The notes under the pieces: generated by a model
The model's input: the letters and a program-made list of their open reading frames with translations, nothing else
Told to the model about the DNA's origin: nothing
Databases searched by the model: none
Made by a program: the position numbers and the translations under genes
Source: Cyanobium sp. NIES-981
GTDB lineage: Bacteria > Cyanobacteriota > Cyanobacteriia > PCC-6307 > Cyanobiaceae
Assembly: GCA_945901765.1 (NCBI GenBank)
Contig: CAMDLO010000009.1
Location: 1 to 52,692 of the forward strand
Length of the DNA stretch: 52,692 nt
Direction of reading: 5' to 3'
Shown here: positions 43,609-52,692 of the stretch, in pieces
Layout: each line of letters begins with the position of its first letter
Position numbering within the stretch: position 1 is the stretch's first letter

Positions 43609-44892
43609 TCATGCTGATCCGCCGGCCCGCTGCTGCACCAGCCAGTCCACCAGGGCGGCGATCGGCAGCCGCTGCTCAGCCTGGTGTTGGCGCAGATCCT
43701 TGAGGACCACCTCAGCGGCGGCGGCTTCGGCATCGCCGATCACCGCAGCGAAGCGGGCGCCCGAGCGATCGGCCCGCTTGAACTGCTTGCCGAAGGCGGC
43801 GCCGCTGGTATCGCATTCCACCGCCAGACCCGCCGCACGGCCCTGCCGGGCCAGGGGCAGCACCAGCGCCTCGGCCGCCTCGCCGCGGCTCACCACGTAG
43901 AGATCGAGTGGAGCCGGAGCGCCCGCGGCGGCCGCTGCCGGCATCTGGGCCAGCAACAACACCAGCCGCTCCATGCCGAGAGCCCAGCCGATCGCCGGCG
44001 TCGGCGGTCCACCCAGCTGCTGCACCAGGCCGTCGTAGCGACCGCCACCGCACACCGTGGCCTGGGCCCCCAGCTGGCTGCTGGTGATCTCGAACGCGGT
44101 GTGGCTGTAGTAGTCGAGGCCGCGCACCAGGCGGGGATTGAGCTGCACGGGAATCTCCAGAGCAGCCAGACCGGCCTGCACCTGCTCGAACCTGGCTCGG
44201 CTTTCAGCGCTGAGGCTGGCCGCCAGAGGCGGAGCGGCGGCCAGGGTCGCCTGGGTTTGCGGCACCTTGCTGTCGAGCACCCGCAACGGATTCGTGTTGA
44301 TGCGGGCCTGGGAGTCGGGATCAAGGCCGTCGCGATGGGCCTCCAGCCAGGCCACGAGCCGCTCGCGGTAGCGAATCCGGTCGTCCGGGCTGCCGAGTGT
44401 GTTCAACTCCAGCGCCAGGCCGCCCACCCCAAGATCGGCCAGCAGGTCCCAGGCGATCGCGATCGCCTCCACATCGCTGCGGGCATCCGCCACCCCGAGC
44501 AGCTCCAGCCCGATCTGGTGAAACTGGCGCTGGCGCCCCGCCTGGGGCCGCTCGTAGCGGAACATCGGCCCGCCGTACCAGAGCCGCTGCGGCCCCTGAC
44601 TGAGCAGGCCGTGCTCAATCACCGCCCGCACCGCCGAGGCCGTGCCTTCCGGCCGCAGGGTGCAACTGCGCTCACCGCGATCGAGAAAGGTGTACATCTC
44701 CTTACCCACCACATCGGTGGCCTCGCCAATGCCGCGGGCAAACAGCTCGGTCACCTCCAGCAGGGGGGTGCGGATCTCCTGCACCGCGGCGCGGCGAAAG
44801 TGCTCCCGTGCCACCGCTTCGATGTGCTGCCAGATGGAGATCTGGGCTGGCAGCAGGTCGACCATGCCGCGCAGGCTCTGCAGCGACGCCAA
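43609..44892 (-). CDS. hisS: Histidyl-tRNA synthetase
   Basis: 427 aa. Class II synthetase: motif 1 region [15 protein letters not shown], the [19 protein letters not shown] of motif 2, the histidine-specific [15 protein letters not shown] and motif 3 in [15 protein letters not shown]. The C-terminal 90 residues are the anticodon-binding domain, so it is a true HisRS rather than the HisZ regulatory paralogue. It is 43 bases downstream of the UXS gene. Confidence 0.95.
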   Translation of the reverse strand: MASLQSLRGMVDLLPAQISIWQHIEAVAREHFRRAAVQEIRTPLLEVTELFARGIGEATDVVGKEMYTFLDRGERSCTLRPEGTASAVRAVIEHGLLSQGPQRLWYGGPMFRYERPQAGRQRQFHQIGLELLGVADARSDVEAIAIAWDLLADLGVGGLALELNTLGSPDDRIRYRERLVAWLEAHRDGLDPDSQARINTNPLRVLDSKVPQTQATLAAAPPLAASLSAESRARFEQVQAGLAALEIPVQLNPRLVRGLDYYSHTAFEITSSQLGAQATVCGGGRYDGLVQQLGGPPTPAIGWALGMERLVLLLAQMPAAAAAGAPAPLDLYVVSRGEAAEALVLPLARQGRAAGLAVECDTSGAAFGKQFKRADRSGARFAAVIGDAEAAAAEVVLKDLRQHQAEQRLPIAALVDWLVQQRAGGSA

Positions 44893-44935
44893 TCCGGATC
44901 AGGCAAGTGGGATTGAGTCTGCCTGCCGACCGGCC

Positions 44936-45880
<945 letters not shown>

Positions 45881-45884
45881 CCGC

Positions 45885-47315
45885 TCAACCCTCCCCCACG
45901 GTCCAGACGTGCAGGCCGGCAGCCCGCGCCGCGGCGGAGTCGGCCCGCGCCCGCGCATCAAACAACCAGGCCGGCTGGCGCATCACCGCCGCCACCGCCG
46001 GCCAGTCGATCCCGGCGAACTGCTGCCACTCGGTGAGCAGCAGCAGGGCATCGGCACCACTGGCGGCCTGGTGCACATCCGCAACCCGCTGCCAGCTGCC
46101 CTCGCCGCTGCCGGCGCTCTGGCCGAGATCGGCAGCGATCTGCCTCTCAGGCACCTTCGGGTCAAGAATCTGCAGACACGCCCCTTCCTCAAGCAGGTCC
46201 TTGCAGATCCGGATCGCCGGTGATTCGCGCGTGTCGTTGGTGTCGGCCTTGAAGGCGAAGCCGAGCACGCCAATGCGCTTGCCGCTCACCGTGCCGAACA
46301 GCTTGGTGATCACCAGCCGGGCGATGCGCTGCTGCTGCCAGTGGTTAAGTGTGACCACCTGCTCCCAGTAGGCCGCCACCTCTTCGAGGCCGTAGTGGCG
46401 GCAGAGGTACACCAGGTTGAGGATGTCCTTCTGGAAGCAGCTGCCGCCAAAGCCCGGCCCCGCCTGCAGAAACTTGGGGCCGATGCGGCTGTCGGCGCCG
46501 ATCGCCTTGGCCACCTCGCGCACATCGGCGCCGGTGGCCTCACAGAAGGCGGCGATGCCGTTGATCGAGCTGATTCGCTGGGCCAGGAAGGCGTTGGCGG
46601 TGAGCTTGGAGAGCTCGCTGCTCCAGAGGTTGGTGGTGAGGATGCGCTCGGCCGGCACCCACTGGCCGTAGATCGATGCCAGGGCAGCGATGGCCGCGGG
46701 GTCGTCGCCGCCGATCAGCACCCGATCGGGCGCCTCCAGATCGGGGATGGCGGTGCCCTCGGCCAGGAACTCGGGGTTGGAGAGCACCGAGAAGCTGCGG
46801 CGGTCGCCGTTCAGCGAGGCGGCCGCCAGAATCGTCTGGATCACCGCGGCGGTGCGCACCGGCAAGGTGCTCTTCTCGACCACGATCGTGTGCCCGCGAG
46901 CCGCGCGGGCAACGGTGCGGGCACTGGCCTCCACCCACTTGAGATCGCTGGCCTGGCCGGCGCCGAGGCCGCGGGTCTTGGTGGGCGTGTTCACGGAGAT
47001 GAACACCATGTCGGCGGCGGCAATCGCCTCCTCCACAGCGGTGCTGAAGTGCAGGTTGCGGCCCCGGGCCCGGGCGATGACCGCGTCAAGACCAGGCTCG
47101 TAGACAGGCAACCGGCTGAGATCCGCAGCGTTCCAGGCCGCGATCCGTTCGGCATTGAGATCGACCACGGTGACCTGCACGCCGGGGCAGCGGTCGGCGA
47201 TCACCGCCATCGTCGGACCGCCCACATAACCGGCGCCGATACAGCAGATCCGTTGCACGGAGCCGGTGGTGGGAGTGACGGAGTCGATGGCGATGGAACG
47301 GCCAGGCTCGATCAC
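45885..47315 (-). CDS. UDP-glucose 6-dehydrogenase, eukaryote-like form
   Basis: 476 aa. NAD-dependent two-step oxidation of UDP-glucose to UDP-glucuronate. NAD motif GAGYVGGPT at 27-35, [45 protein letters not shown] and the catalytic Cys in [18 protein letters not shown] (near 292), then [16 protein letters not shown]. The wording of these blocks is closer to animal UGDH than to E. coli Ugd. It overlaps the upstream coiled-coil gene by 4 bases and precedes UXS. Confidence 0.95.
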   Translation of the reverse strand: MIEPGRSIAIDSVTPTTGSVQRICCIGAGYVGGPTMAVIADRCPGVQVTVVDLNAERIAAWNAADLSRLPVYEPGLDAVIARARGRNLHFSTAVEEAIAAADMVFISVNTPTKTRGLGAGQASDLKWVEASARTVARAARGHTIVVEKSTLPVRTAAVIQTILAAASLNGDRRSFSVLSNPEFLAEGTAIPDLEAPDRVLIGGDDPAAIAALASIYGQWVPAERILTTNLWSSELSKLTANAFLAQRISSINGIAAFCEATGADVREVAKAIGADSRIGPKFLQAGPGFGGSCFQKDILNLVYLCRHYGLEEVAAYWEQVVTLNHWQQQRIARLVITKLFGTVSGKRIGVLGFAFKADTNDTRESPAIRICKDLLEEGACLQILDPKVPERQIAADLGQSAGSGEGSWQRVADVHQAASGADALLLLTEWQQFAGIDWPAVAAVMRQPAWLFDARARADSAAARAAGLHVWTVGEG

Positions 47316-48151
47316 GGTTTACCGGACACTGCTGGCGGGACGTTACGACGGGCCTGGCTTGGGGTGAGCTCTGGCATCACGATCTGCCAGCCGATGTCTC
47401 CGATGGCCCCAAAGGAGCGGAACGGCTGGTCTGCGGCAGCCAGCTCGAGCAGGTCGGGACGGCCCGCCCGCAGGCGCACCCCAGAGCCCAGAGGCACGGT
47501 GGTGGTCTGGCCCTGTCGCAGGGTGGTGCCCAGCAGCAGAGTGCCGTCCAGATCACGCACCTCCAGCCAGCACTCGCCCCTGGCCCGCAGGCGGAGCTGC
47601 GGCGCTGCGGGCCGGACCGGAGGCCGGGGCAGAGGCTTCTCCGCAGCGACTGGCCGGCGAGGGGCGGACGCGGGTTGCAGCAGCCGCAGTCCAAGCGCAC
47701 CGATCAGGGCGACACCGCATGCCACCACCAGGCTGACAGCGACCAGGGCACCGGGGCGGCGCAGTAAGGGTGCAATGGCAACCGCCTGCGGGGTTGGGCG
47801 AGACAGGGACGGCTCCGTCGCCACTGCAGGAAGCGAGGTGGGGTCAGCGCCGACCAGCGCACGCTGAATCTGCTCCTGCAGGAGATCACGCTCCTCCATC
47901 AGACGGCGAATCTCCAGGGCCACCTGCTCCACACGCTGGCGGAACTTGGCGGCATAAATCTCAGGCAGCTCCTCGATCAGGCGCTGATATTCATCCAGTT
48001 CGGCCCGCAAACGGGCCAATTCCTGCTGGTTGGCCGAATCGGCATCAGCAGCGCCGGGTGGTTCGCACTGCTGCCCTGCAGTCTGGCCTGTTGCGCCCTG
48101 GGCCACCGCACCCTGATCGGCAGCATCAAACTCAATAGGAAGCGCCACCAT
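47312..48151 (-). CDS. Coiled-coil, single-pass protein with RodZ-like (DUF4115) C-terminal domain
   Basis: 279 aa. Residues about 43-100 form a charged coiled coil (ELARLRAELDEYQRLIEEL, then LEIRRLMEERDLLQEQIQ). A membrane helix lies at about 134-157 (GALVAVSLVVACGVALIGAL). After a proline-rich linker, residues about 187-265 (RGECWLEVRDLDGTLL, GSGVRLRAGRPDLLEL) resemble the periplasmic DUF4115 domain of RodZ. There is no HTH domain. The gene starts 20 bases inside the end of pilQ and overlaps the dehydrogenase gene, so it belongs to the pilus operon. A link to PilP-type or cell-shape function is inference. Confidence 0.7.
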   Translation of the reverse strand: MVALPIEFDAADQGAVAQGATGQTAGQQCEPPGAADADSANQQELARLRAELDEYQRLIEELPEIYAAKFRQRVEQVALEIRRLMEERDLLQEQIQRALVGADPTSLPAVATEPSLSRPTPQAVAIAPLLRRPGALVAVSLVVACGVALIGALGLRLLQPASAPRRPVAAEKPLPRPPVRPAAPQLRLRARGECWLEVRDLDGTLLLGTTLRQGQTTTVPLGSGVRLRAGRPDLLELAAADQPFRSFGAIGDIGWQIVMPELTPSQARRNVPPAVSGKP

Positions 48152-50768
48152 TGGTCACCGAACCGAAGAAATCCCTGCCAGCGGCAGTACCGGGTTGATA
48201 GCCATAACCGTATACGCCACCCTGCTCATCGTTGACAATGCGCGGGGTGACCATAATCACCAATTCACGTTTTTCTTTCTGGCCCGAAGTGGATCGAAAA
48301 AACTGACCAATCAACGGAATGTCTCCGAGAATCGGCCACTTGCTCACCTCCTGCCGATCAAATTCAGAAATCACGCCAGTCATGATCAGGGTCTGACCAT
48401 CGCGCACACGCAAAGCGCCCGTATCCAGACTCCGCACACTGAGAATGTTGAGATTGGAACCGCAGCCCTGAGGCGCCTGTTCAACATCAGTGACCGCCGA
48501 AACACTCGGCGAGAGCACAAACGTAACAAAGCCATTGTCATCGATCTTCTCCACCCGCGCGCCGAGCACAAGACCGGCGGTAGACAACGTTGGCGTGCAC
48601 ACCACATTGCCGCCCTGGGAGGGGGTTTCGGTTTCGTAGCCGGTCACCACGTTTGTACCGACACGCACCACACCTTCATTGGCGCGGCGTCGACCGATGG
48701 CGCTGTCGAGACCGATGTTGACGATTCCCTGACTTGAATTGCCGGAGTCCGTGCCGCTTCCGGAACCGGAAGACTGGCCCGAACTGCCGCTGGAGGAGGC
48801 CGTTTCTGATCCCTCCCGCAACAGCGAAGGATTGTCCTGAAGAATCAATGTGGGACTGGCGATCAACTTCGTACTACCGGACTGGATCTGAGCACGCACG
48901 AAGTCAAAGAATGTGTCGCTGCCATACAGACCACCGGGATTGGGGCGAACTGAACCATCAAATGAGCTGGAAGCATTTGAACTGCTGGAGCGCCTCCTCG
49001 TTGTGGTGACGTCCCGACCGAGACTGCGCTCCAGAATGCGCTCAATACGCCTCTGGGTGCCGTTGCTGATGTTCTCGCTTGAGCCATTCTCCTGCACCAC
49101 CTGCAGGGATTGCCCCTCCTCCAGCCTTTCGAGCCTGAAGCCGCCGATTCGATCAAGCTGTTGATTGATATCCACCACCTGCCGGTCGCTGAGATCCCGC
49201 GTTGTGAGGTTCGTGATCTCCAGGCGGCGATCCGAAGAACTGCTGGAATTCGAGCCGCGGGTGAATCGCTCAACCGGAGGGGCTGTCTGCTGGCTGAAGG
49301 ATCCCTCTCCAGGCGGCAGATTCCGACCAAAAGCCCCAAGCAGGGTGCCATTGTCGCTGACGATAAAATTGTTTCCCCAGCGAAAAGCAAATGAATTATC
49401 GATTTCAGATATATTGGTAAGATTAACATCAAGAATCCGCACATTCAAGGCAACCTGTCGCTGCCTGAGATCGAGCTTTTTCAGATACTGCTCAGCCACC
49501 CCCACGATGGCGGGATCGCCCACCAGTGTGATTGTGCCGAGGCGGGTATCGGTGGTGGCCCGCAGACCGAGCAGGGGGCCGGAGGTGGCGCCGTAGGCCT
49601 CCACGGAGGTGATCGTGGTGGTCTGCGTGGTGGCGCTGTTCGGGGCCCCGGCGGGTTGCTGCAGGTCGCCTCCCTGAGTCACCGCCGTAGTGATCGTGTT
49701 GGTCTTGGTAACCGAAGCGCCGAGATTGGCCAGGTAATCAGCCGCCTGATTCGGCCCCACCTGATTGAGGCGATAGATCTTGGAAAGCTGGGGGCCGAAG
49801 GTCTTGGAGAGGGCATTGGGCCCGGCCAGAATCATGTTGCCTTCACGCTTGCCCTGCAAACTGGCCGCCAGCAGAGCGGTGTTGAAGGCCCGGCCATAGC
49901 TCTCACCCCGGAATGTGAGGGAAATCGGCCGCGACCCCGGATCCTGGCCATCAACCGGGCCGGTGCCAGAACCGCTGCGCTCGGTCTCACCCACATAGGC
50001 AAAGCCATAACCGCCGAGCTGGGCCAGGGCCATCAGGGCATCCTTGGCCGGAGCGTTCTTGAGGGTCATTGTGACCGGTGGCCCCGAAAGATTCACATAA
50101 CCCGGGTTGCGCAGGGTCATCGACCCGACCGCCATGTCGCCGAGGGGCGGGGCAACGGCCCTCGGCTGCAGGGGGGGGGCGTAGGTGGGCAGGGGCACCG
50201 CGCCGGGCTGGGCCAGGTTGGCCCGGCTCACCTCCAACCGTGCCTGGGACACCGGCGAGGCGAAGGTGAGAATCAGATTGCGCCCATCAGCGCTGACCAC
50301 CGGCCGACCGAGGTTCACGCCGGGGCTTGGGTTCACGGTCAGGGAAAACACCCGACCTGCCCCCGTGAAGCCGATCGACTGGAGGCCGACCTCGGGCAGG
50401 GACAACTGCTGCGGACCAACCCGCAGGGCGGCAGGCGCAGAGGTGATCACCTGGCCCTGCCAGGCCGCACCGCCACCGTTACTCTGCTGGAGCTGGGGAC
50501 CGGGCCCGGTGCCCTCGATCACCAGCTCGATGGCATTGGGAAGCCGCCGCACCTTGAGCTGAACCGTGGTGGCGGCGTCCACCCGTTGAGACTGCGGAAC
50601 GGGGGCGGTCTGGGCGATCAGCGCTTCGCCATCAAAACCGCCAGCCACGGCTGGGAGGGTGGAAAGCCCGGGAGCAGCAAGCAGAACCAAAGTGGAGCAG
50701 ACAGGTGCTGTCCCGACGGGGAAGCCCACCAACCTCAAGTCCGCGAAATGGGGGGACTTTAACGACAA
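48132..50768 (-). CDS. pilQ: Type IV pilus secretin
   Basis: Up to 878 aa. The track-long frame starts at TTG; GTG codons shortly after are possible. A signal sequence (CSTLVLLAAPGLSTLPAVAG) is followed by an AMIN domain (VRRLPNAIELVIEGTG), an STN/N0 segment (VTMTLKNAPAKDALMALAQLGG), an N1 domain (IYRLNQVGPNQAADYLANLG) and the secretin C-domain with GALRVRDGQTLIMTGVI and KEKRELVIMVTPRI. It forms the outer-membrane pore for pili. Ser/Gly-rich linkers are long, and the 3' end overlaps the next gene. Confidence 0.93.
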   Translation of the reverse strand: MSLKSPHFADLRLVGFPVGTAPVCSTLVLLAAPGLSTLPAVAGGFDGEALIAQTAPVPQSQRVDAATTVQLKVRRLPNAIELVIEGTGPGPQLQQSNGGGAAWQGQVITSAPAALRVGPQQLSLPEVGLQSIGFTGAGRVFSLTVNPSPGVNLGRPVVSADGRNLILTFASPVSQARLEVSRANLAQPGAVPLPTYAPPLQPRAVAPPLGDMAVGSMTLRNPGYVNLSGPPVTMTLKNAPAKDALMALAQLGGYGFAYVGETERSGSGTGPVDGQDPGSRPISLTFRGESYGRAFNTALLAASLQGKREGNMILAGPNALSKTFGPQLSKIYRLNQVGPNQAADYLANLGASVTKTNTITTAVTQGGDLQQPAGAPNSATTQTTTITSVEAYGATSGPLLGLRATTDTRLGTITLVGDPAIVGVAEQYLKKLDLRQRQVALNVRILDVNLTNISEIDNSFAFRWGNNFIVSDNGTLLGAFGRNLPPGEGSFSQQTAPPVERFTRGSNSSSSSDRRLEITNLTTRDLSDRQVVDINQQLDRIGGFRLERLEEGQSLQVVQENGSSENISNGTQRRIERILERSLGRDVTTTRRRSSSSNASSSFDGSVRPNPGGLYGSDTFFDFVRAQIQSGSTKLIASPTLILQDNPSLLREGSETASSSGSSGQSSGSGSGTDSGNSSQGIVNIGLDSAIGRRRANEGVVRVGTNVVTGYETETPSQGGNVVCTPTLSTAGLVLGARVEKIDDNGFVTFVLSPSVSAVTDVEQAPQGCGSNLNILSVRSLDTGALRVRDGQTLIMTGVISEFDRQEVSKWPILGDIPLIGQFFRSTSGQKEKRELVIMVTPRIVNDEQGGVYGYGYQPGTAAGRDFFGSVTNGGASY

Positions 50769-50816
50769 AGGATGATCTGCCCGACTTGGTGTGGAACTGA
50801 AAAAAAGCGGTCAAGC

Positions 50817-51599
50817 TCAGCTTTCGGGCTGCTTGCTGGCCGCGGGGACAGTGGCGCTGGTGGCAAGTCCGGAGGGAGGAGTTCGGTAATAGGTGAAAAC
50901 GAGCTTCATCTCTGGAATCGTCGCCTTACCGGGCGCTGCGGCAGCACCACTGGAACCTCCGGCTGAACCTGCGCTGGCTGCAGGCGAGACGGTGACGCGT
51001 TCGAGCGAAAAATCGCTGGGCACCACCAGCAGACTCAGCTGTTCAACGGAACGGAGAAAACCGAGCAGGCTCGGATAGCTGCCGCGCGCAGACAGCAGCA
51101 CCCGTTCAGCCGCCAGACCCGCGGCCTGCAGGGGATCCTGAGGAGGGGGTGGCGGTGCAGCCTCATCCCCTTTGCTGTTCGCTCTTTTGGCGGCGCCTTT
51201 GTCGGCCGGCGCCGCCGCTGCCGGAACTGCGGCCACCGGTTCAAACAGCTCAAGCTTGAGGCCATTGCGGGCGGCTTCCCGATCAAGCTGGGCAAGGAAG
51301 GTGGTGAATTCGCCGCTGCCCTCGATCAGTTGCAGCACCCGTCGCTGGCGCTGCTCCGCCTGCTCCTGGTTGGTGCGGATCACCAGCAGCTGGGACCGCA
51401 GAATCGGAATGCGGCGCTGCAGGGCCTCGAGCTTCTCGACCGTGGCGCTGGCGGCCTGCAGGCGCATCCAGCTAGGCGCCGTCTGGAACGTGGTGATCGC
51501 CGCAGCCAACAGCGCTCCCAGCAGCACAGGAGCGCCCAGCAATGCGCGCCGGCGCCAGATGAACTGGGAGCGATTGGCGGCGGCTTGAAGGTTGGTCAT
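50817..51599 (-). CDS. pilO: Type IV pilus assembly protein PilO-like
   Basis: 260 aa. A short cytoplasmic tail, one membrane helix (ALLGAPVLLGALLAAAITTF), then a coiled coil (ASATVEKLEALQRRIPILRSQ) and an alpha/beta domain with LLSARGSYPSLLGFLRSVEQL, the PilO ferredoxin-like fold. It pairs with PilN in the inner-membrane platform of the pilus. A low-complexity Ala/Lys/Pro insertion lies at about 120-150. ATG overlaps the pilN stop. Confidence 0.88.
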   Translation of the reverse strand: MTNLQAAANRSQFIWRRRALLGAPVLLGALLAAAITTFQTAPSWMRLQAASATVEKLEALQRRIPILRSQLLVIRTNQEQAEQRQRRVLQLIEGSGEFTTFLAQLDREAARNGLKLELFEPVAAVPAAAAPADKGAAKRANSKGDEAAPPPPPQDPLQAAGLAAERVLLSARGSYPSLLGFLRSVEQLSLLVVPSDFSLERVTVSPAASAGSAGGSSGAAAAPGKATIPEMKLVFTYYRTPPSGLATSATVPAASKQPES

Positions 51600-52306
51600 C
51601 GCAGCAGCCCCTCCTTCTGCAACAGGGTCAGGCGACGCGCCAAGCCCTGGGAGCCCAGTTCCTCCAGCAGTCGTTTTTCAGCCTGGGGCGAGATGGTGTT
51701 GGCCGGACGGAAGCGAACGGCCAGTTCGAAGGACACCAGCCGTGGGCCCGGCTCAGTCCCGCCCTCTTGCTTCTCCCGCAAAGCCTTGCGCAGCACGACT
51801 CCGGCAGGATCGACGAGCGGAGAGCGTTTCAGCTGGAGTTGCAGGGCATTGATGGCGGCAAAGGGCTGGGGCTCGTCGGCCACGCCCTTGAGCACCAGTT
51901 CAACGCCGGCACCCTGCGCCTTGGCCTCGGTCAGCTGAATCCCCTGCGGCACCCGCCGTTGCAGGTCACGCAGCAGGGCGGATCCCGAGCGCACCGCCAG
52001 CAGCCCCTTCACCAGGGCCCCGTTGGCCTGCCCCACCTGGGCCAGCTTCGCCTGTTCAGTGCGCACACTGCCTTCGAACTGGGCGACCTCCCCCTCCACC
52101 GAGGCGAGATTGGCCAGCGCCGAGGCCACCATGGCGCTGCGCAGGCCGACCAGACCGGCGGCCCCCAGCGCCAGACCAAGCAGGACTGAGCCGATCGTCA
52201 ACCCTCTGAGCAGGCTCTGCCGGTACAACCGGCCCGCCTCTGCAGGCTCCGGCAGTCCCAGCTCGAGCCGTTTCTCACGCAGCAGATCAAACGGGGTTGA
52301 ACTCAT
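51596..52306 (-). CDS. pilN: Type IV pilus assembly protein PilN-like
   Basis: 236 aa. A cytoplasmic N-terminal segment with FDLLREKRLELG (PilM-binding region), a membrane helix (GLTIGSVLLGLALGAAGLVGL) and a coiled coil (ASVEGEVAQFEGSVRTEQAKL). Then a domain with LRDLQRRVPQGIQLTEAKAQ and VELVLKGVADEP, typical of PilN/GspL periplasmic parts. ATG overlaps the pilM stop by 4 bases. Confidence 0.88.
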   Translation of the reverse strand: MSSTPFDLLREKRLELGLPEPAEAGRLYRQSLLRGLTIGSVLLGLALGAAGLVGLRSAMVASALANLASVEGEVAQFEGSVRTEQAKLAQVGQANGALVKGLLAVRSGSALLRDLQRRVPQGIQLTEAKAQGAGVELVLKGVADEPQPFAAINALQLQLKRSPLVDPAGVVLRKALREKQEGGTEPGPRLVSFELAVRFRPANTISPQAEKRLLEELGSQGLARRLTLLQKEGLLR

Positions 52307-52692
52307 CGCACCAGCAGCAGTTCTCCCAGACCCGCCAGGTGCAGTGAACCGTACTCACCCCTGTCCACCAGTTCCACCGGCAGATCCAGGCGCTCCTCCA
52401 GAACAGACGCCTGCTGCAGCGGTTCAGCCTGCAGCAGCCGCAGGGGCCCATCGCCGAGCTGACTCCGACAGAAGTCCACGACCTGAAGCAGAGCCTGGAG
52501 CATCGCCTCGGGGTCAGCCGGGAGCCTCTGCTCAAACTCCGGCACCCCATCCCGCCAGATCAGCAGATCAACGCCGTCCGCCAGCGGCTGCAGCAGCGCC
52601 ACCAAGACGTCAGGCTCACTGCGATCCAGCAGCGACTGCAGGGCCATGTGCACACAGGCCTGGGAGGGGATCAGATGGCGCAACGCCGTGCC
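52303..52692 (-). CDS. pilM: Type IV pilus assembly protein PilM, C-terminal part
   Basis: The frame is open to the right edge, so the N-terminus is outside the window; the TTG at 52681-52683 is an internal codon, not a start. At least 129 residues, including DVLVALLQPLADGVDLLIWRD, are the actin-like ATPase tail of PilM. Gene order pilM-pilN-pilO-pilQ supports the call more than any single motif does. Confidence 0.75.
   Translation of the reverse strand, partial: GTALRHLIPSQACVHMALQSLLDRSEPDVLVALLQPLADGVDLLIWRDGVPEFEQRLPADPEAMLQALLQVVDFCRSQLGDGPLRLLQAEPLQQASVLEERLDLPVELVDRGEYGSLHLAGLGELLLVR

Noticed and set aside
13070-44466. HIP1 palindromes (GCGATCGC), for example at 13070, 23496, 23586, 25891, 26598, 26622, 33984 and an overlapping pair at 44453
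   Set aside because: About nine sites were seen by eye. In GC-rich sequence a few are expected by chance, so the excess is modest and not a clear HIP1-rich genome signal.

Overview
This window is a gene-dense, GC-rich stretch of a cyanobacterial chromosome. Photosystem II genes (psbE, psbF, psbL, psbJ, ycf48, rubA), NDH-1 subunits (ndhC, ndhK, ndhJ), a Mg-chelatase subunit (chlD) and an orange carotenoid protein operon leave little doubt about the phylum. High GC, compact genes and many overlapping starts and stops point to a unicellular picocyanobacterium of the Cyanobium/Vulcanococcus/Synechococcus type; that genus-level placement is inference. No insertion sequence, CRISPR array, rRNA or prophage was seen, and no stretch longer than about 300 bases lacks a gene.

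Layout. 1-5.2 kb: the end of a carboxyltransferase-like gene, a lyase-like gene with a possibly broken N-terminus, several small membrane ORFs, an NblA-like small protein, a lone ABC ATPase, DUF427, an SDR and a J-domain protein, then a 15-bp tandem repeat abutting a tRNA with anticodon CAU. 5.2-11.2 kb: housekeeping genes (pyrE, ygfZ, a TM0106-type nuclease, a phosphohexomutase, rdgB). 11.1-18.7 kb: one overlapping minus-strand operon for late lipid A/LPS assembly (DUF374 acyltransferase, waaA, lpxK, lpxB, msbA-like ABC exporter) ending in a carotenoid cleavage oxygenase. 18.9-23.1 kb: rubA-ycf48-psbEFLJ divergent from ndhCKJ. 23.1-26.5 kb: yvcK and a two-gene Mla/MCE lipid transport unit. 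26.6-30.8 kb: chlD, an MNT-HEPN pair, folK and a NUDIX gene. 30.8-34.9 kb: a class I photolyase, a DegT aminotransferase, a thioredoxin-like protein and a putative lipoprotein. 34.9-37 kb: ocp-crtW-frp, a self-contained photoprotection operon. 37.1-40.8 kb: DUF389 protein, a photolyase-like protein with its two domains in reversed order, a HIT protein and a phosphopantetheinyl transferase. 41-44.9 kb: fabI, an orphan Nif11-domain protein, hisB, lpxI and hisS. 44.9-52.7 kb: a minus-strand type IV pilus operon (pilM, pilN, pilO, pilQ) continuing through a coiled-coil membrane protein into UDP-glucose dehydrogenase and UDP-glucuronate decarboxylase.

The least expected signals are: (1) the photolyase homologue whose FAD domain precedes the Rossmann antenna-type domain; (2) the lpxK-waaA-lpxB-msbA operon with a carotenoid oxygenase translationally coupled at its end; (3) a recurring class of 12-18 bp tandem repeats placed at gene boundaries, several overlapping start or stop codons and some sharing a CTGCAGG core; and (4) the pilus operon that runs into UDP-sugar synthesis.
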